Positions 51,995-61,324 of a stretch of DNA of 64,000 nt are shown here, piece after piece. Within the stretch, counting starts at the first letter, position 1. Every line of letters begins with the position of its first letter. The stretch lies in contig CAYMUW010000007.1 in assembly GCA_964393865.1 (NCBI GenBank), positions 1-64,000 on the forward strand. The letters run 5' to 3'. The DNA comes from Suilimivivens sp964393865 (GTDB taxonomy: Bacteria; Bacillota; Clostridia; Lachnospirales; Lachnospiraceae). The position numbers and the translations under genes were made by a program. The notes under the pieces were generated by a model. That model did no database searches. It was not told the DNA's origin and saw only the letters and a list, made by a program, of their open reading frames with translations.

Positions 51995-52669
51995 ATGAAA
52001 AAATTTTATGAAAGGTATAGGCATGCTTTACCGCTTATTATTTATGCGGTAATCTATTGTTCCTGGTTTGCTTACCTGGAAAAGACGGTAACTCATCCTC
52101 AAACGATCATTCATGTGAAGCTTGATGATGTGATTCCCTTTTGCGAAATATTTGTAATACCATATTTTCTTTGGTTTGCATATGTTTCCGCTGCGGTTCT
52201 GTACTGCTTTTTCAAAAACAAGCAGGAATACATCAAAACCTGTGTATTTCTGTTTACCGGGATGACTGTCTTTCTGGTTGTTTCCACGCTTTGGCCTAAC
52301 GGACATCACCTTCGTCCGCATGAAATGCCGAGAGATAACATATTTACTACACTGGTTACGCATTTATATAGTATAGATACACCTACCAACCTGTGGCCCA
52401 GCATTCATGTATATAACTCCATTGGTGCTCATTTAGCGGTGCTTCACGATCAGAAGCTTGCCGAAAACAAGGCCATCCGTTTTGGTTCACTTATCGTATG
52501 TGTATCCATTATTCTTTCTACCGTATTTATCAAACAGCATTCTGTTTTTGATGTGCTTACAGCCTTTGTGATGGCCGGTGTTATGTATGTGGTGGTCTAT
52601 CAGGCGGATGTGGTTTCCGCATGGCAGTCCTATCGGTCTCACACCAAACGCAGGATACGCCATATTTAA
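51995..52669 (+). CDS. PAP2-family membrane phosphatase
   Basis: 224 residues with about six membrane helices. The active-site motifs are degenerate but recognisable: PSIHVYNSIGAH replaces PSGH, and FIKQHSVFDVLTAF gives the last His and Asp. ATG at 51995 has GGAGG 5 nt upstream, and the ATG at 51983 overlaps that site, so it is rejected. Paired with the lipid kinase, it may dephosphorylate or transfer lipid phosphate. Confidence 0.87.
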   Translation: MKKFYERYRHALPLIIYAVIYCSWFAYLEKTVTHPQTIIHVKLDDVIPFCEIFVIPYFLWFAYVSAAVLYCFFKNKQEYIKTCVFLFTGMTVFLVVSTLWPNGHHLRPHEMPRDNIFTTLVTHLYSIDTPTNLWPSIHVYNSIGAHLAVLHDQKLAENKAIRFGSLIVCVSIILSTVFIKQHSVFDVLTAFVMAGVMYVVVYQADVVSAWQSYRSHTKRRIRHI

Positions 52670-52710
52670 ACAGGGAATTATTTAAAATAGCAGTTTCTTT
52701 ATTAAAGAAG

Positions 52711-52753
52711 AAACCCCTTCTGCCATATCCGATCGGAGACGGTGAAGGGGTTT
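52711..52753. terminator. Convergent terminator between PAP2 and glycosyltransferase genes
   Basis: AAACCCCTTC (52711-52720) pairs with GAAGGGGTTT (52744-52753) and is followed by T on the plus strand. It can serve both convergent genes. Confidence 0.75.
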
Positions 52754-52772
52754 TCCTGTATATAAATTATGA

Positions 52773-53798
52773 TTAGTTGAAGTTATAAAAGTGTCTGCAT
52801 ATTTTATATCCTTCCACGGACATCTTTCTTCCACCCTTACCGGGAAGATTCATGCATCTGCCCAGCAAGCCGTAGCGCAGCTTTCGGTATAAGAACCAAT
52901 CCTTCTTTTTCAAATAGCTCCACAGTTCCTTTTTCTTTTCCAGATTTTCACCGGTTCCCGATTTAATCAAAAGAATGGAAGAAATTGTAGTAATAATGTC
53001 AAGATAACTAAGCATATAACGGTACAGCTTTTTATTCTGGGATATCTGGTTCTTCTTTTCAACCATATAATCAATCATAAGCTTATTTACCTTGATTTGC
53101 TGGTCAATCCTGCCGATCATCACGCTTTCATTGACCGACTGATCTGCTCTTCCTATGTAATAACGGTAAAAATTCACATCCTGATAATACATGCTTCTGA
53201 CATAAGGAAGCGGTGCAAACACATAAAGATTATCTACATAAAAGGTATGCTCCGGAAGCCTTAACCCGCACTCCTTTAAAAGCTTGGTGCGGAAAATCAC
53301 CGAATGCATCAGCATATACTGTCCCTTATGAAAATGCTTTACATCATCCCAGCCAAACATTTCTCCTATGGGAAGGGCGTGTTTATACCTCATCACCTTA
53401 TGGCGCTTCTCCCCGACCTTCTCATAGACAAAATTACTGATCAGCATGTCCAAAACCTTTTCCCCGCCGGTCAGTTCTCGTAAGGTATCCAGTATCTCCA
53501 TATAAGGCTCTTCCTTCACCCAGTCATCACTGTCCACCACCTTAAAATACAAGCCCTCGGCATGGTCGATACCGGCATTGACCGCCGAACCGTGGCCGCC
53601 GTTTTCCTTGTGAACCGCCTTGATGACGGAAGGATATTTCCTGACATACTCATCGGCAATTGCCGCCGTGGCATCCGTTGATCCGTCATCCACAATGATG
53701 ATCTCTATGTCCTCTCCTCCTTTTAAAAGAGAGTCCACACACTTCTCCATATATGCGGCCGAATTATAGCATGGCACTGCAAAAGACAAGAGTTTCAT
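52773..53798 (-). CDS. Family 2 glycosyltransferase
   Basis: 341 residues. The GT-A start VPCYNSAAYMEKCVDSLL, EIIIVDDGSTDATAAIADEY near residue 32 and the DxD-like VVDSDDWVKEEPYME near 88 are clear. The C-terminal part has no known extra domain. It may glycosylate a lipid, polysaccharide or teichoic acid. No cell-wall operon lies around it. Confidence 0.9.
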   Translation of the reverse strand: MKLLSFAVPCYNSAAYMEKCVDSLLKGGEDIEIIIVDDGSTDATAAIADEYVRKYPSVIKAVHKENGGHGSAVNAGIDHAEGLYFKVVDSDDWVKEEPYMEILDTLRELTGGEKVLDMLISNFVYEKVGEKRHKVMRYKHALPIGEMFGWDDVKHFHKGQYMLMHSVIFRTKLLKECGLRLPEHTFYVDNLYVFAPLPYVRSMYYQDVNFYRYYIGRADQSVNESVMIGRIDQQIKVNKLMIDYMVEKKNQISQNKKLYRYMLSYLDIITTISSILLIKSGTGENLEKKKELWSYLKKKDWFLYRKLRYGLLGRCMNLPGKGGRKMSVEGYKICRHFYNFN

Positions 53799-53940
53799 TT
53801 AAATCCACCTTTCAACAAATTTCCTATCCTTAATATACTCCCGCATTCCCGGCAAATCAACTTAAGAAATTCTAAAAATGCATAAGCCTGCTCTGACTTA
53901 TTTCTGGTGGTATAAACCACAATCAACGAGCTCCTTAATA

Positions 53941-55668
53941 TTAATAAAAATATTTCATGTAGGCGGCATAGGCGGACGGAATCGGATATTTATCTCCGGT
54001 GTCCTGTTTCTCCACAAAAATCATGTCATTGCCTTTAGCCGGCGGGGCAAGCTCATCCACTCTGACCGCATAACCGATCATATGCCATTCCTTGTGAGTG
54101 AAAACGTGTTTACTCTCCTCCAGCTTATCAATTTTAATAACAGACATTCCCTGCTCTTTGAAATAATTTAACACCTGCTTTTTCGTCATCTTTCCTTCCA
54201 GAGACGGAAATTCATACATTCCCGCTAAAAGCCCGGAAGACTTTCTTTTCCTGAGCGCCGTGCGGTTTTCATCCCTGATGACAAGAACCGTTTTTTCCTC
54301 CACAGTTCTGGGCTTTTTGGGCGCTTTGCAGGGATATTTGGTCTCCTCTGCGGCCTGATGCGCCCTGCATAGCTCAAGCCATGGGCAGATTCCGCAGTGC
54401 GGCGCTCCGTTTGGCACACAGACCACGGCTCCAAGCTCCATCAGTGCCTGATTAAAGTCTCCTGCCCTTCCCACCGGCATGACAGGGGCAAGCTCCGCTT
54501 CTATCTGTCTGCGCACGGACTGCTGCATAATATCCCTTGTATCCGCCCGAAGCCTGGCAAGCACACGAAGCACATTTCCGTCCACAGCCGGAACCGGTTT
54601 CCCGAATGCTATGGAGCTGATAGCTCCCGCCGTATAACTTCCGATACCCGGAAGCCTGACAAGCTCCTCATATGTGCCGGGCATCTGCCCTTCATATTCC
54701 TCCAATATCACTCTGGCCGCTTTGCTTAAATTTCTCACACGATTATAATAACCAAGTCCCTCCCACAGCTTGAGAAGCTTTTCCTCCTCCGCTTCTGCAA
54801 GGCTTGGGATATCCGGCAGAGCCTTCATAAAGCGGTCATAATAGGGCTTGACCGCCTCCACTCTGGTCTGCTGCAGCATAATCTCGGACACCCACACATG
54901 ATAAGGCGTAGGCTCCTCCCTCCACGGGAGAATTCTCCTTCCACCGTCATACCACTTAAGGAGAGGCCCGGCAATCTCATCCAGTACGGAAAGCCGCACC
55001 TCCACCGGCTGTCTGATCGTCATACTGTCAGCCGTCACATGACAGTCATAAGCAAGCACCTGCACTCCCGCCGCTCTTGCCTCCTCCAGCGCCTGGGCAA
55101 ATTCCGGATGGGTGGAACAGTTTGGAGTAAAATAATCCACATCCTCCATCTGGATTACCAGAATAACATATGCCTTGTACCCCTTCGCAACGGCAGATAC
55201 TAGTTCCCTGACATGCTTAACCGCCCTGTCAGAGGGAGCGTCGGGAAAAAGCACTACATTGTCCTGCTCTAAGGTAACCCCCTTCACCTCAATAAAAATT
55301 TGCTCCTCCGGCGTCTCCACATAAAAATCAAACCGGGAATTGCCATATGTGGTTTCCGGTCTGATCTTCACCGCGTCGGGAAAAAGAGCGCCCTGCCTGA
55401 GCCATTCCTCCACTGCTTTATTGGGCGCCTGGGAATCCATGTTGACAATGCGCTGTCCCTTTTGTACTGCCACTAGGTCATAGGCAGTACTTCTTTCAGG
55501 ATTGGAGCTCTTATTCAAAAACACTTTGGCATGATCTGTCAAAAGCTCCCTGCATCTTCCCGTGTTCTTCACATGAACCTTCTGAATTTCTCCATCTATA
55601 TTTACATAAGCAATAAATCTGTTGGGACGGCTTTCAAACTGTCCCTCATGTATATTTTGATATTTCAT
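53941..55668 (-). CDS. mutY: SfsA-MutY fusion: SfsA nuclease domain plus A/G-specific adenine glycosylase
   Basis: 575 residues in one frame. Residues 1-230 are SfsA-like (FIAYVNIDGEIQKVHVKNTGRC, YGNSRFDFYVE, IFIEVKGVTLEQD, FPDAPSDRAVKHV), a DNA/RNA-binding or nuclease domain. Residues 235-575 are MutY: EIMLQQTRVEAV, RLPGIGSYTAGAISSIAFG, the catalytic Asp in VPAVDGNVLRV, the FeS cysteines C-x7-C-x2-C-x5-C, and the NUDIX-like end that reads 8-oxoG. The start is taken at 55668 (MKYQNIHEG). The SfsA half has its own full set of residues; the fusion joins base-excision repair to a nuclease. Weak ribosome site. Confidence 0.9.
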   Translation of the reverse strand: MKYQNIHEGQFESRPNRFIAYVNIDGEIQKVHVKNTGRCRELLTDHAKVFLNKSSNPERSTAYDLVAVQKGQRIVNMDSQAPNKAVEEWLRQGALFPDAVKIRPETTYGNSRFDFYVETPEEQIFIEVKGVTLEQDNVVLFPDAPSDRAVKHVRELVSAVAKGYKAYVILVIQMEDVDYFTPNCSTHPEFAQALEEARAAGVQVLAYDCHVTADSMTIRQPVEVRLSVLDEIAGPLLKWYDGGRRILPWREEPTPYHVWVSEIMLQQTRVEAVKPYYDRFMKALPDIPSLAEAEEEKLLKLWEGLGYYNRVRNLSKAARVILEEYEGQMPGTYEELVRLPGIGSYTAGAISSIAFGKPVPAVDGNVLRVLARLRADTRDIMQQSVRRQIEAELAPVMPVGRAGDFNQALMELGAVVCVPNGAPHCGICPWLELCRAHQAAEETKYPCKAPKKPRTVEEKTVLVIRDENRTALRKRKSSGLLAGMYEFPSLEGKMTKKQVLNYFKEQGMSVIKIDKLEESKHVFTHKEWHMIGYAVRVDELAPPAKGNDMIFVEKQDTGDKYPIPSAYAAYMKYFY

Positions 55669-55810
55669 CGGGTTTCTCTTTCTTATAAGGGTTAAGGTAT
55701 CAAAAGAAAATGGACAAATTGTGAGTGATAAATTGTACAAAATATTATGCACCGTCAGCTTCGTCAAATAGATTTTCTAAATGTTCTATACCGGGAGAGG
55801 TAAATGGGTC

Positions 55811-56743
55811 TTAGGGATCACGCCCCCGCTCCTTCTCCGGCTCCTGTCGGTAAGGCACTCTGGCAGAAGGAACCACCTCCGATGCCGGTTTGGTGTGAAC
55901 GGCCTGGTCATCGAAGAAAATATGTGCTCCAAAAGCCTTGAGAACCTCCGTTTTCGGTATTCCGCCCAAAAAGAAGGCCTCATCGATACGCACATTCCAC
56001 GCCCGGAGCGTTCTGATAACCCGCTCATGGGCAGGTGCGCTTCTGGCAGTAACCAGTGCAGTTCTGATAGGCGCCTGCTCCGGAGTAAATTCTCTTTGAA
56101 TATCCGAAATTGTTTTGAGAAATTTGGCAAAAGGTCCCTGCTTAAGAGGGTTTTCAGCCTGCAGCCGCTCATTTTCCTCAAACGCCTCAAGCCCTCTTTC
56201 TCTGTATATACGCTCGGATTCATCGGAAAACAATACTGCATCCCCGTCAAAAGCTATATGAATCCTAGAGATTTCCTCCTGTTTGCCCGGGGTACGGATC
56301 TCATCACAGCAAATAATTCCCGCCGCAATGCCGCAGTCAATAGCCGCCTGCACATCCGCCTCGTCCGCCGACAAATACAAATCCGTATGAAACGCCTCCA
56401 GATAGGGGGCAAGGGATGCACCGCTTGCAAGCACTGCTCTGGAAATATTCAGCCCGTAGTGGGCAATGGAGTTAAACACTCTAAGGGATGTATCCGGGCT
56501 GTTGTGAGACATGATGATAACCTCCACTCTGCCCTCCTGACCCGGAAGCTCATTAATATTAAGAAGCGCTTCCACCAGCCTAAAGCCGTTCCCCGGCATT
56601 AAAAGCTCCTTCTCATGCTCTACCTGATAGCTGCAATAAGCATCCACTCCCCGCGTGCGGAAAATCTCATTCTCAACAGTCAGATCAAACAATGCTCTGG
56701 ACGACACGCCTATTACCAGTCTGTTAGCCAAATCATATGCCAT
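55811..56743 (-). CDS. 5'-nucleotidase (PF06189 type)
   Basis: 310 residues of the cytosolic 5'-nucleotidase family: LVIGVSSRALFDL near residue 7, a HAD-like IHIAFDGDAVLFSDESERIY near 155, and KAFGAHIFFDDQAVHTKPA near 270. It removes the 5' phosphate from nucleoside monophosphates. AGGAGGAGTAAG precedes the ATG at 56743. It lies between DUF1653 and the mutY gene, on the same strand. Confidence 0.86.
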   Translation of the reverse strand: MAYDLANRLVIGVSSRALFDLTVENEIFRTRGVDAYCSYQVEHEKELLMPGNGFRLVEALLNINELPGQEGRVEVIIMSHNSPDTSLRVFNSIAHYGLNISRAVLASGASLAPYLEAFHTDLYLSADEADVQAAIDCGIAAGIICCDEIRTPGKQEEISRIHIAFDGDAVLFSDESERIYRERGLEAFEENERLQAENPLKQGPFAKFLKTISDIQREFTPEQAPIRTALVTARSAPAHERVIRTLRAWNVRIDEAFFLGGIPKTEVLKAFGAHIFFDDQAVHTKPASEVVPSARVPYRQEPEKERGRDP

Positions 56744-56811
56744 CTTACTCCTCCTTCTCCCGCCGGACAAAACAAAAAACTGTCCATGCAGCATCCGGAG
56801 AAGGTCTCTAG

Positions 56812-57447
56812 CTATCTAAGGCGGTTGCACTCATATTTTTCAAGCGTAAGGAGACAATTTTTAAGCTCCTCATACCGCTCCTGCGTATCTCCCTCCTTGA
56901 CCTCCAAATCTATGGATACTGCCATAGTGTTAATCATCTCGTCAGTGATACGATGATGGAGTGCTGCCAATATATTAAGACGCTCCTCGTAGGAGTCTGC
57001 ATCCAAAAACTCCAATACCAGCGGGTCTATATTAATTTTCTCTTGCTCTATGGATTGTTCTGTCTCCTGCCTCTTAAGCTGCTCTGCCTCTTGCACCTTA
57101 AGCTGCCCTGACGGCTCTTTCCCGGACTGCTCAGTCGTCTGTCCGTCTGACTGCTGCGCAGCCGTCTCTCTGCTGGCTGTTTCTGCCGGCTGAGGCATGT
57201 TGGGAACAGGCAAAAGCTCCTTCACAAGCTCAAAGCGGTATTCCTGCGGTGCATCAGGATATTTCTCCCGGTCTACCTTTTCAAAAAACATAGACAGCGG
57301 TCTTGCATATACCTGATAGTCTCCGTAAAGCGCCTGATAAATCACCAACTCTTCTCCCGTTTCACTATGTTTTGCAAGGATAACAATCCTATATAAATTT
57401 CCTTTAAAATGTCTGTATATCTGCTGCGGTAAGGGTTTATTTAACAT
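56812..57447 (-). CDS. DUF1653 domain protein
   Basis: 211 residues. Residues 6-65 are DUF1653 (IYRHFKGNLYRIVILAKHSETGEELVIYQALYGD, YARPLSMFFEKVD), a small beta-rich domain of unknown role. Residues 90-130 form a low-complexity Glu/Gln-rich linker, followed by a helical C-terminus that resembles no known family. ATG at 57447 has AGGAG 12 nt upstream. Confidence 0.75.
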   Translation of the reverse strand: MLNKPLPQQIYRHFKGNLYRIVILAKHSETGEELVIYQALYGDYQVYARPLSMFFEKVDREKYPDAPQEYRFELVKELLPVPNMPQPAETASRETAAQQSDGQTTEQSGKEPSGQLKVQEAEQLKRQETEQSIEQEKINIDPLVLEFLDADSYEERLNILAALHHRITDEMINTMAVSIDLEVKEGDTQERYEELKNCLLTLEKYECNRLR

Positions 57448-57546
57448 GATATAACCATGCTCCTTTCTGTGTCTGTCAATGTAGCAAATCCGGTCACACA
57501 ACTATATCAATTATAATCCCTGTTTTGGGTCTTGTCATTCTTCTTT

Positions 57547-57936
57547 TTAAAAAGAGTTGCCTTCCAAAAGCTCATAATAAATACTGCAGTCCTCCACAGG
57601 AAATTGAATTTCCCTGCATTCCTCAAGAAGGACTTCCTGCTGCTCCGCATCCAGATCGGAAATACGGCGATGATGAATCGTCACCGTATATTCCACACTT
57701 CCATCCTGATCTATGATCCGGTTCATGGTAATACCACTGGACGCATATCCCTGTTCCGCCAAAAAAGTCCGTACTTTCTCCACATATTCATGCTCCAGCA
57801 TCTTATAATATTCCTTCTGCTCCCTGGCAGTTTCCCTGCTCTGGCTGAAAGCCGTCCCCAATATGGCAAAAGCACATATCAGTACCAGAAACACGGTAGC
57901 AATCATCCACCAGGTTATCTTTTGCATAGCTCTCAT
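57547..57936 (-). CDS. Small membrane-anchored protein of unknown function
   Basis: 129 residues. One N-terminal membrane helix (about 9-30), then a helical segment rich in Glu and Lys, and a beta-rich end (YTVTIHHRRISDLDAEQQEVL). No family recognised. GAGGAGG is 5-6 nt upstream of the ATG, so translation looks real. It lies divergent from the DUF362 gene. Confidence 0.7.
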   Translation of the reverse strand: MRAMQKITWWMIATVFLVLICAFAILGTAFSQSRETAREQKEYYKMLEHEYVEKVRTFLAEQGYASSGITMNRIIDQDGSVEYTVTIHHRRISDLDAEQQEVLLEECREIQFPVEDCSIYYELLEGNSF

Positions 57937-58150
57937 AACACTTCCTCCTCAAAACCGCATATTTGTAATTCATCAGGTGCTGTTTTCTTATCTAATAACA
58001 GTATATAGAAAGAAGTGTACGATAAAACGGACTCTGATATGTTGCGATGAATTTTAAAATTGCATCCATTGTCAAACAATATGATTGGGTGTAAACTGTC
58101 TTCTGGACATATCTTTGCGCTGTCCGTATAATAATAAGAATAAAATTTAA

Positions 58151-58167
58151 GCGCCTTAAAGGCGCTG
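58151..58167 (+). promoter_or_regulatory. Short hairpin before the DUF362 gene
   Basis: AGCGCCTT-A-AAGGCGCT lies just before the ribosome site of the DUF362 gene, 30 nt after a TATAAT box at 58127-58132. It may shape the leader. Confidence 0.4.
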
Positions 58168-58183
58168 CATGAAAGGAAAAAAG

Positions 58184-59299
58184 ATGATACAAGCCCTTCA
58201 ACTCGTTCCCGAATATAAAGAAGAATTAATTTATCCCGCTGTCTGCCGTTTCATGGAGACACTTGAAGTTGCCAAAGATATGCGCCCTGATCTAAAGGTT
58301 GTAATAAAACCCAATCTTGTCATGGCCAAAAACCCGGAATTTCCCGCAACCACTCACCCGCTGGTGATTAAGTGTGTCGTGCGCTGGCTGAGAGAGCAGG
58401 GCGTCCAGAATATTACTTTGGCGGAAAGCTCCGGCGGGCTGTACAACGCAGAACACATGAAAAATGTATACCAGGTCTGCGGTATGAAGCAGCTTGAGCC
58501 TGATATTAAGCTGAACATGGACTTTTCTGCCCGCACCGTAAACTGCATGGAAGGCTTTGCCAACCATTCCTTCCATATTATTACGCCGATTACAGAGGCA
58601 GACTATATTATCAATATCTGCAAACTGAAAACCCATGCCATGACCGGCTATTCCGGCGGCATCAAAAATCTGTTCGGAACCATCCCGGGGCTGGAAAAAC
58701 CCCAGATGCATTATCGCTGGCCGGATATTGAGGATTTTTCCCGAATGCTTCTTGAGCTTGCCCAGACCGTAAATCCTCAGCTCACTGTCATTGATGCCAT
58801 TGATGCCATGGAAGGGAACGGCCCCACCGGAGGCACCTCGCATCCTCTTCACATGCTCCTTGCCGCAAAGGATTTTTATACACAGGATTACTTTGCTGCA
58901 GGACTGATGAAGCTTGATCCCATGAATATTGTCATGATCAGACAGGCTGTAGAGAAAGGACTGGCCAAACCCGATGAGCTGCAGCTTATCGGAGACCAAA
59001 TTCCGAATGAGCTTACACCGTTTCAGGTTCCTGACGCCATCAGACTGGATTTTTCAAGCTGTCTGCCCGGCTTTTTGCAAAAGCCCTTCCTTGCCATTGC
59101 AGGGAAACTGCTTAAATCCTATCCCCAACTAAATAAGGATTTGTGCGTAGGATGCGGAAAATGTGCGGAGAGCTGCCCAGCTCACATCATCACCATCAAA
59201 GACAAAAAGGCTAAATTTAAGAAAAAGGGCTGCATCTCCTGCTTCTGCTGTCAGGAAATGTGCCCTATGAAAGCAATTTATGTTAAGAAAGCCTTATAG
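58184..59299 (+). CDS. DUF362 protein with two 4Fe-4S cluster domains
   Basis: 371 residues. Residues 1-300 are DUF362 (PNLVMAKNPEFPATTHPLVIK near 45-65, TDTHAMTGYSGGIKNLFGTIPG near 160). The C-terminal part has two ferredoxin motifs, CVGCGKCAESCP and CISCFCCQEMCP. ATG at 58184 has AAAGGA about 8 nt upstream; the ATG at 58169 overlaps that site. Electron-transfer proteins of this kind occur in strict anaerobes, with no known reaction. Confidence 0.9.
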   Translation: MIQALQLVPEYKEELIYPAVCRFMETLEVAKDMRPDLKVVIKPNLVMAKNPEFPATTHPLVIKCVVRWLREQGVQNITLAESSGGLYNAEHMKNVYQVCGMKQLEPDIKLNMDFSARTVNCMEGFANHSFHIITPITEADYIINICKLKTHAMTGYSGGIKNLFGTIPGLEKPQMHYRWPDIEDFSRMLLELAQTVNPQLTVIDAIDAMEGNGPTGGTSHPLHMLLAAKDFYTQDYFAAGLMKLDPMNIVMIRQAVEKGLAKPDELQLIGDQIPNELTPFQVPDAIRLDFSSCLPGFLQKPFLAIAGKLLKSYPQLNKDLCVGCGKCAESCPAHIITIKDKKAKFKKKGCISCFCCQEMCPMKAIYVKKAL

Positions 59300-59404
59300 C
59301 GTGGATGTGGGGTGGTATTCAGAAAGAAGCAGAACAACATTACCTTCCCTCAATCCTGTATCCGTTTGTCCACTTATCTGCCGTGGAAGCATCCTCTTCT
59401 GGTC

Positions 59405-60373
59405 CTATGACCGCTTCCAATAAGGAACCGAAAATTCATCCACATAGGCAAAAAAATTAAATATTCCCGGTATTCCCCATTCCACCTGCGGTTGAATGTC
59501 CATATTGGAATTATTGACGGTAAACTCTTCGCCCTTTTCCGGGTTATAGAGTTCCTCAAAGGTTGCAGTCACATAGCGGACGCTGCTGTGAATATCATAA
59601 TAAAATGCATAGCCCACAAACTCTTCCTGAATGTGGTCCGTCAGTTTTAATCCCACACAGACCTTACATGTGAGATCAGGATATTCCGGGCTGATCAGCC
59701 AATCATAGGAATACAGATACATTTCCCCTGATGCACCGTCCTGATTTTCCGTCCGATAATGTTCAAATTCAAGCTCCGAAACCTGTTGCGGATAGTTTTT
59801 CTCCGCATATTCCGTAATCCTGCGGACACACTCTTCAAAGTCCTGTACGGTTTTGACCGTCTCCTTTTCCTTATCCCTGATCAGGCAGGCAATTACCCCG
59901 TCACTGTCACCGGACCATGCAAAATTTGCCCATGCGTCACCGTACTGTGAAATACCCGCCGCCCAGCCATAGGGCGTATTCACCAGGTACTCCCCCGCCT
60001 GCATATAGGCCGTCCTTGATTCCTTTGTTATGATATTTTCTTTCCGCAATACTTTAAGCGTCGTTCCCGGATAAATCATGTCAGGATTAGAAATCAAATC
60101 CTTATTGTCAGCTGCAAGCTCCACATAACCATTTCCGTAACCCCACAGCTTCTCGGCAATCTTCCACAGACTGTCTCCTGGTTCAATCGTATAATCCTCT
60201 TTTTCCGTTATCAGCGTCACGTAAATCTCTTCCCCGTCCGGCACATCGCCATAAACAACGGGGTATTTTCCCTCCGCCAAGGCAGGTTCTGCCGGTATGA
60301 ACAAAAAAGCAGTATTACCGCACAAACACAGCATAAAAACCTTTTTAATAATCGTATTCCCATATACTTGCAT
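59405..60373 (-). CDS. Secreted LysM-domain protein
   Basis: 322 residues. A signal peptide (IKKVFMLCLCGNTAFLFIPAEPALAEG) and one LysM domain (YTIEPGDSLWKIAEKLWGYGNGYVELAADN) near residues 60-110, which binds peptidoglycan. The rest (about 110-322) has no recognised family; GWAAGISQYGDAWANFAWSG and WLISPEYPDLTCKV look beta-rich. The start overlaps the end of the interrupted gene by 29 nt. GAGGGAAA precedes the ATG. Confidence 0.8.
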   Translation of the reverse strand: MQVYGNTIIKKVFMLCLCGNTAFLFIPAEPALAEGKYPVVYGDVPDGEEIYVTLITEKEDYTIEPGDSLWKIAEKLWGYGNGYVELAADNKDLISNPDMIYPGTTLKVLRKENIITKESRTAYMQAGEYLVNTPYGWAAGISQYGDAWANFAWSGDSDGVIACLIRDKEKETVKTVQDFEECVRRITEYAEKNYPQQVSELEFEHYRTENQDGASGEMYLYSYDWLISPEYPDLTCKVCVGLKLTDHIQEEFVGYAFYYDIHSSVRYVTATFEELYNPEKGEEFTVNNSNMDIQPQVEWGIPGIFNFFAYVDEFSVPYWKRS

Positions 60374-61227
60374 TTTCCCTCAACCAGATGTTTTCCTTCT
60401 TTTCCTCACAGGGAAGCACTTCGCCCGCTTCCTGCGACTTTTCATATTTATCCCAAAATTCACTTTGCTTTTTAAAGCCTTCCAACTCATCCGGGCTTAG
60501 CTGCGTATAATAAATTCTTTCGGTAGAAACCTGCGTAATGGCATATTCCAATACAGGATCAAAGGAAATTCCCACCACGAAATCTTTCTCCTCTGTAATG
60601 TAGAAAAAAGGCCTGCACATCCTCGCTCAGGGACTTATCCCACAGAACAATAAAGTCTCTGTCAACGTTAAAAATATCGGATAACTCATAGCTTTCACCG
60701 GTCACAAGATCCACGGTAAGCGCTCTTTCAGTACCATTGGTCATCTACACCGGATTTCCGGGAGCATACAGTTCGTAATAATCAAGGCTTATCAGATACT
60801 GACTGTGGAAGGTCACATCACAGGTTATGTCACTGCAAAAAATGGAAAAAAGCTCTTCCTGAAAGGCCTTTACCTCCTCAGACGGCTCTAAGTGCCAATA
60901 ATTCACCCTGTCCATTGCTGTATCATACATTAGCCCGTTCATCTGCTCCTGTACCTCTTCGTCAATCCCCTCCAGTCTGGGATATTCCACAGTGATTACA
61001 TCCCAATAGTCATACTGCTCAGAATACTCCACAAAATATTGTTCCTTTTGAACAGTGTAATTCTGATAACCTTTAGAGGGAAGCAGGAAAAGGATACTCC
61101 CCAGACCTATGCCTCCCGCTGCAATCACAAGCAAAAGCACCCCAAGGATAATCCATTTTCTCCGTTTCCCTCTGTTTTTTTCTCTCGTTTCTTCTCTTAA
61201 TTCTTCTCTGTTTTCTTCCCCGCCCAT
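60345..61227 (-). pseudogene. Interrupted membrane protein (DUF3298/RsiV-like)
   Basis: An N-terminal frame of 160 codons (one membrane helix near 25-48, then a DUF3298-like domain: YTVQKEQYFVEYSEQYDYW, VEYPRLEGIDEEVQEQMNGL) reaches an in-frame TAG at 60745-60747. The same frame continues with the next part of the domain (TERALTVDLVTGESYELSDIF). It then breaks at a run of six T near 60600, after which a -1 frame continues the fold (FFYITEEKDFVVGISFDPVLEYAI) to the end at 60345. One stop plus one frameshift indicate decay. The 5' region has a regulator-box array (61284-61322), so it was once a regulated gene. Confidence 0.72.
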
Positions 61228-61268
61228 AGTTTAATCACTCCTTTTTACAACCTGTCGTCTTTAAAATG

Positions 61269-61322
61269 ATTATACAGGTCGAATGCATCAAAGTTGCATC
61301 ATATCTGCATCAAAAATGCATC
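61269..61322 (-). promoter_or_regulatory. Promoter with four 11-bp-spaced TGCATC boxes
   Basis: TGCATC occurs at 61284, 61295, 61306 and 61317, exactly 11 bp apart (hexamer-N5), and a TATAAT (-10, minus strand) is at 61269-61274. The direct-repeat spacing is that of OmpR/PhoB-family response regulators. They replace a -35 box, fitting activation of the downstream gene. Confidence 0.7.
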
Positions 61323-61324
61323 TT

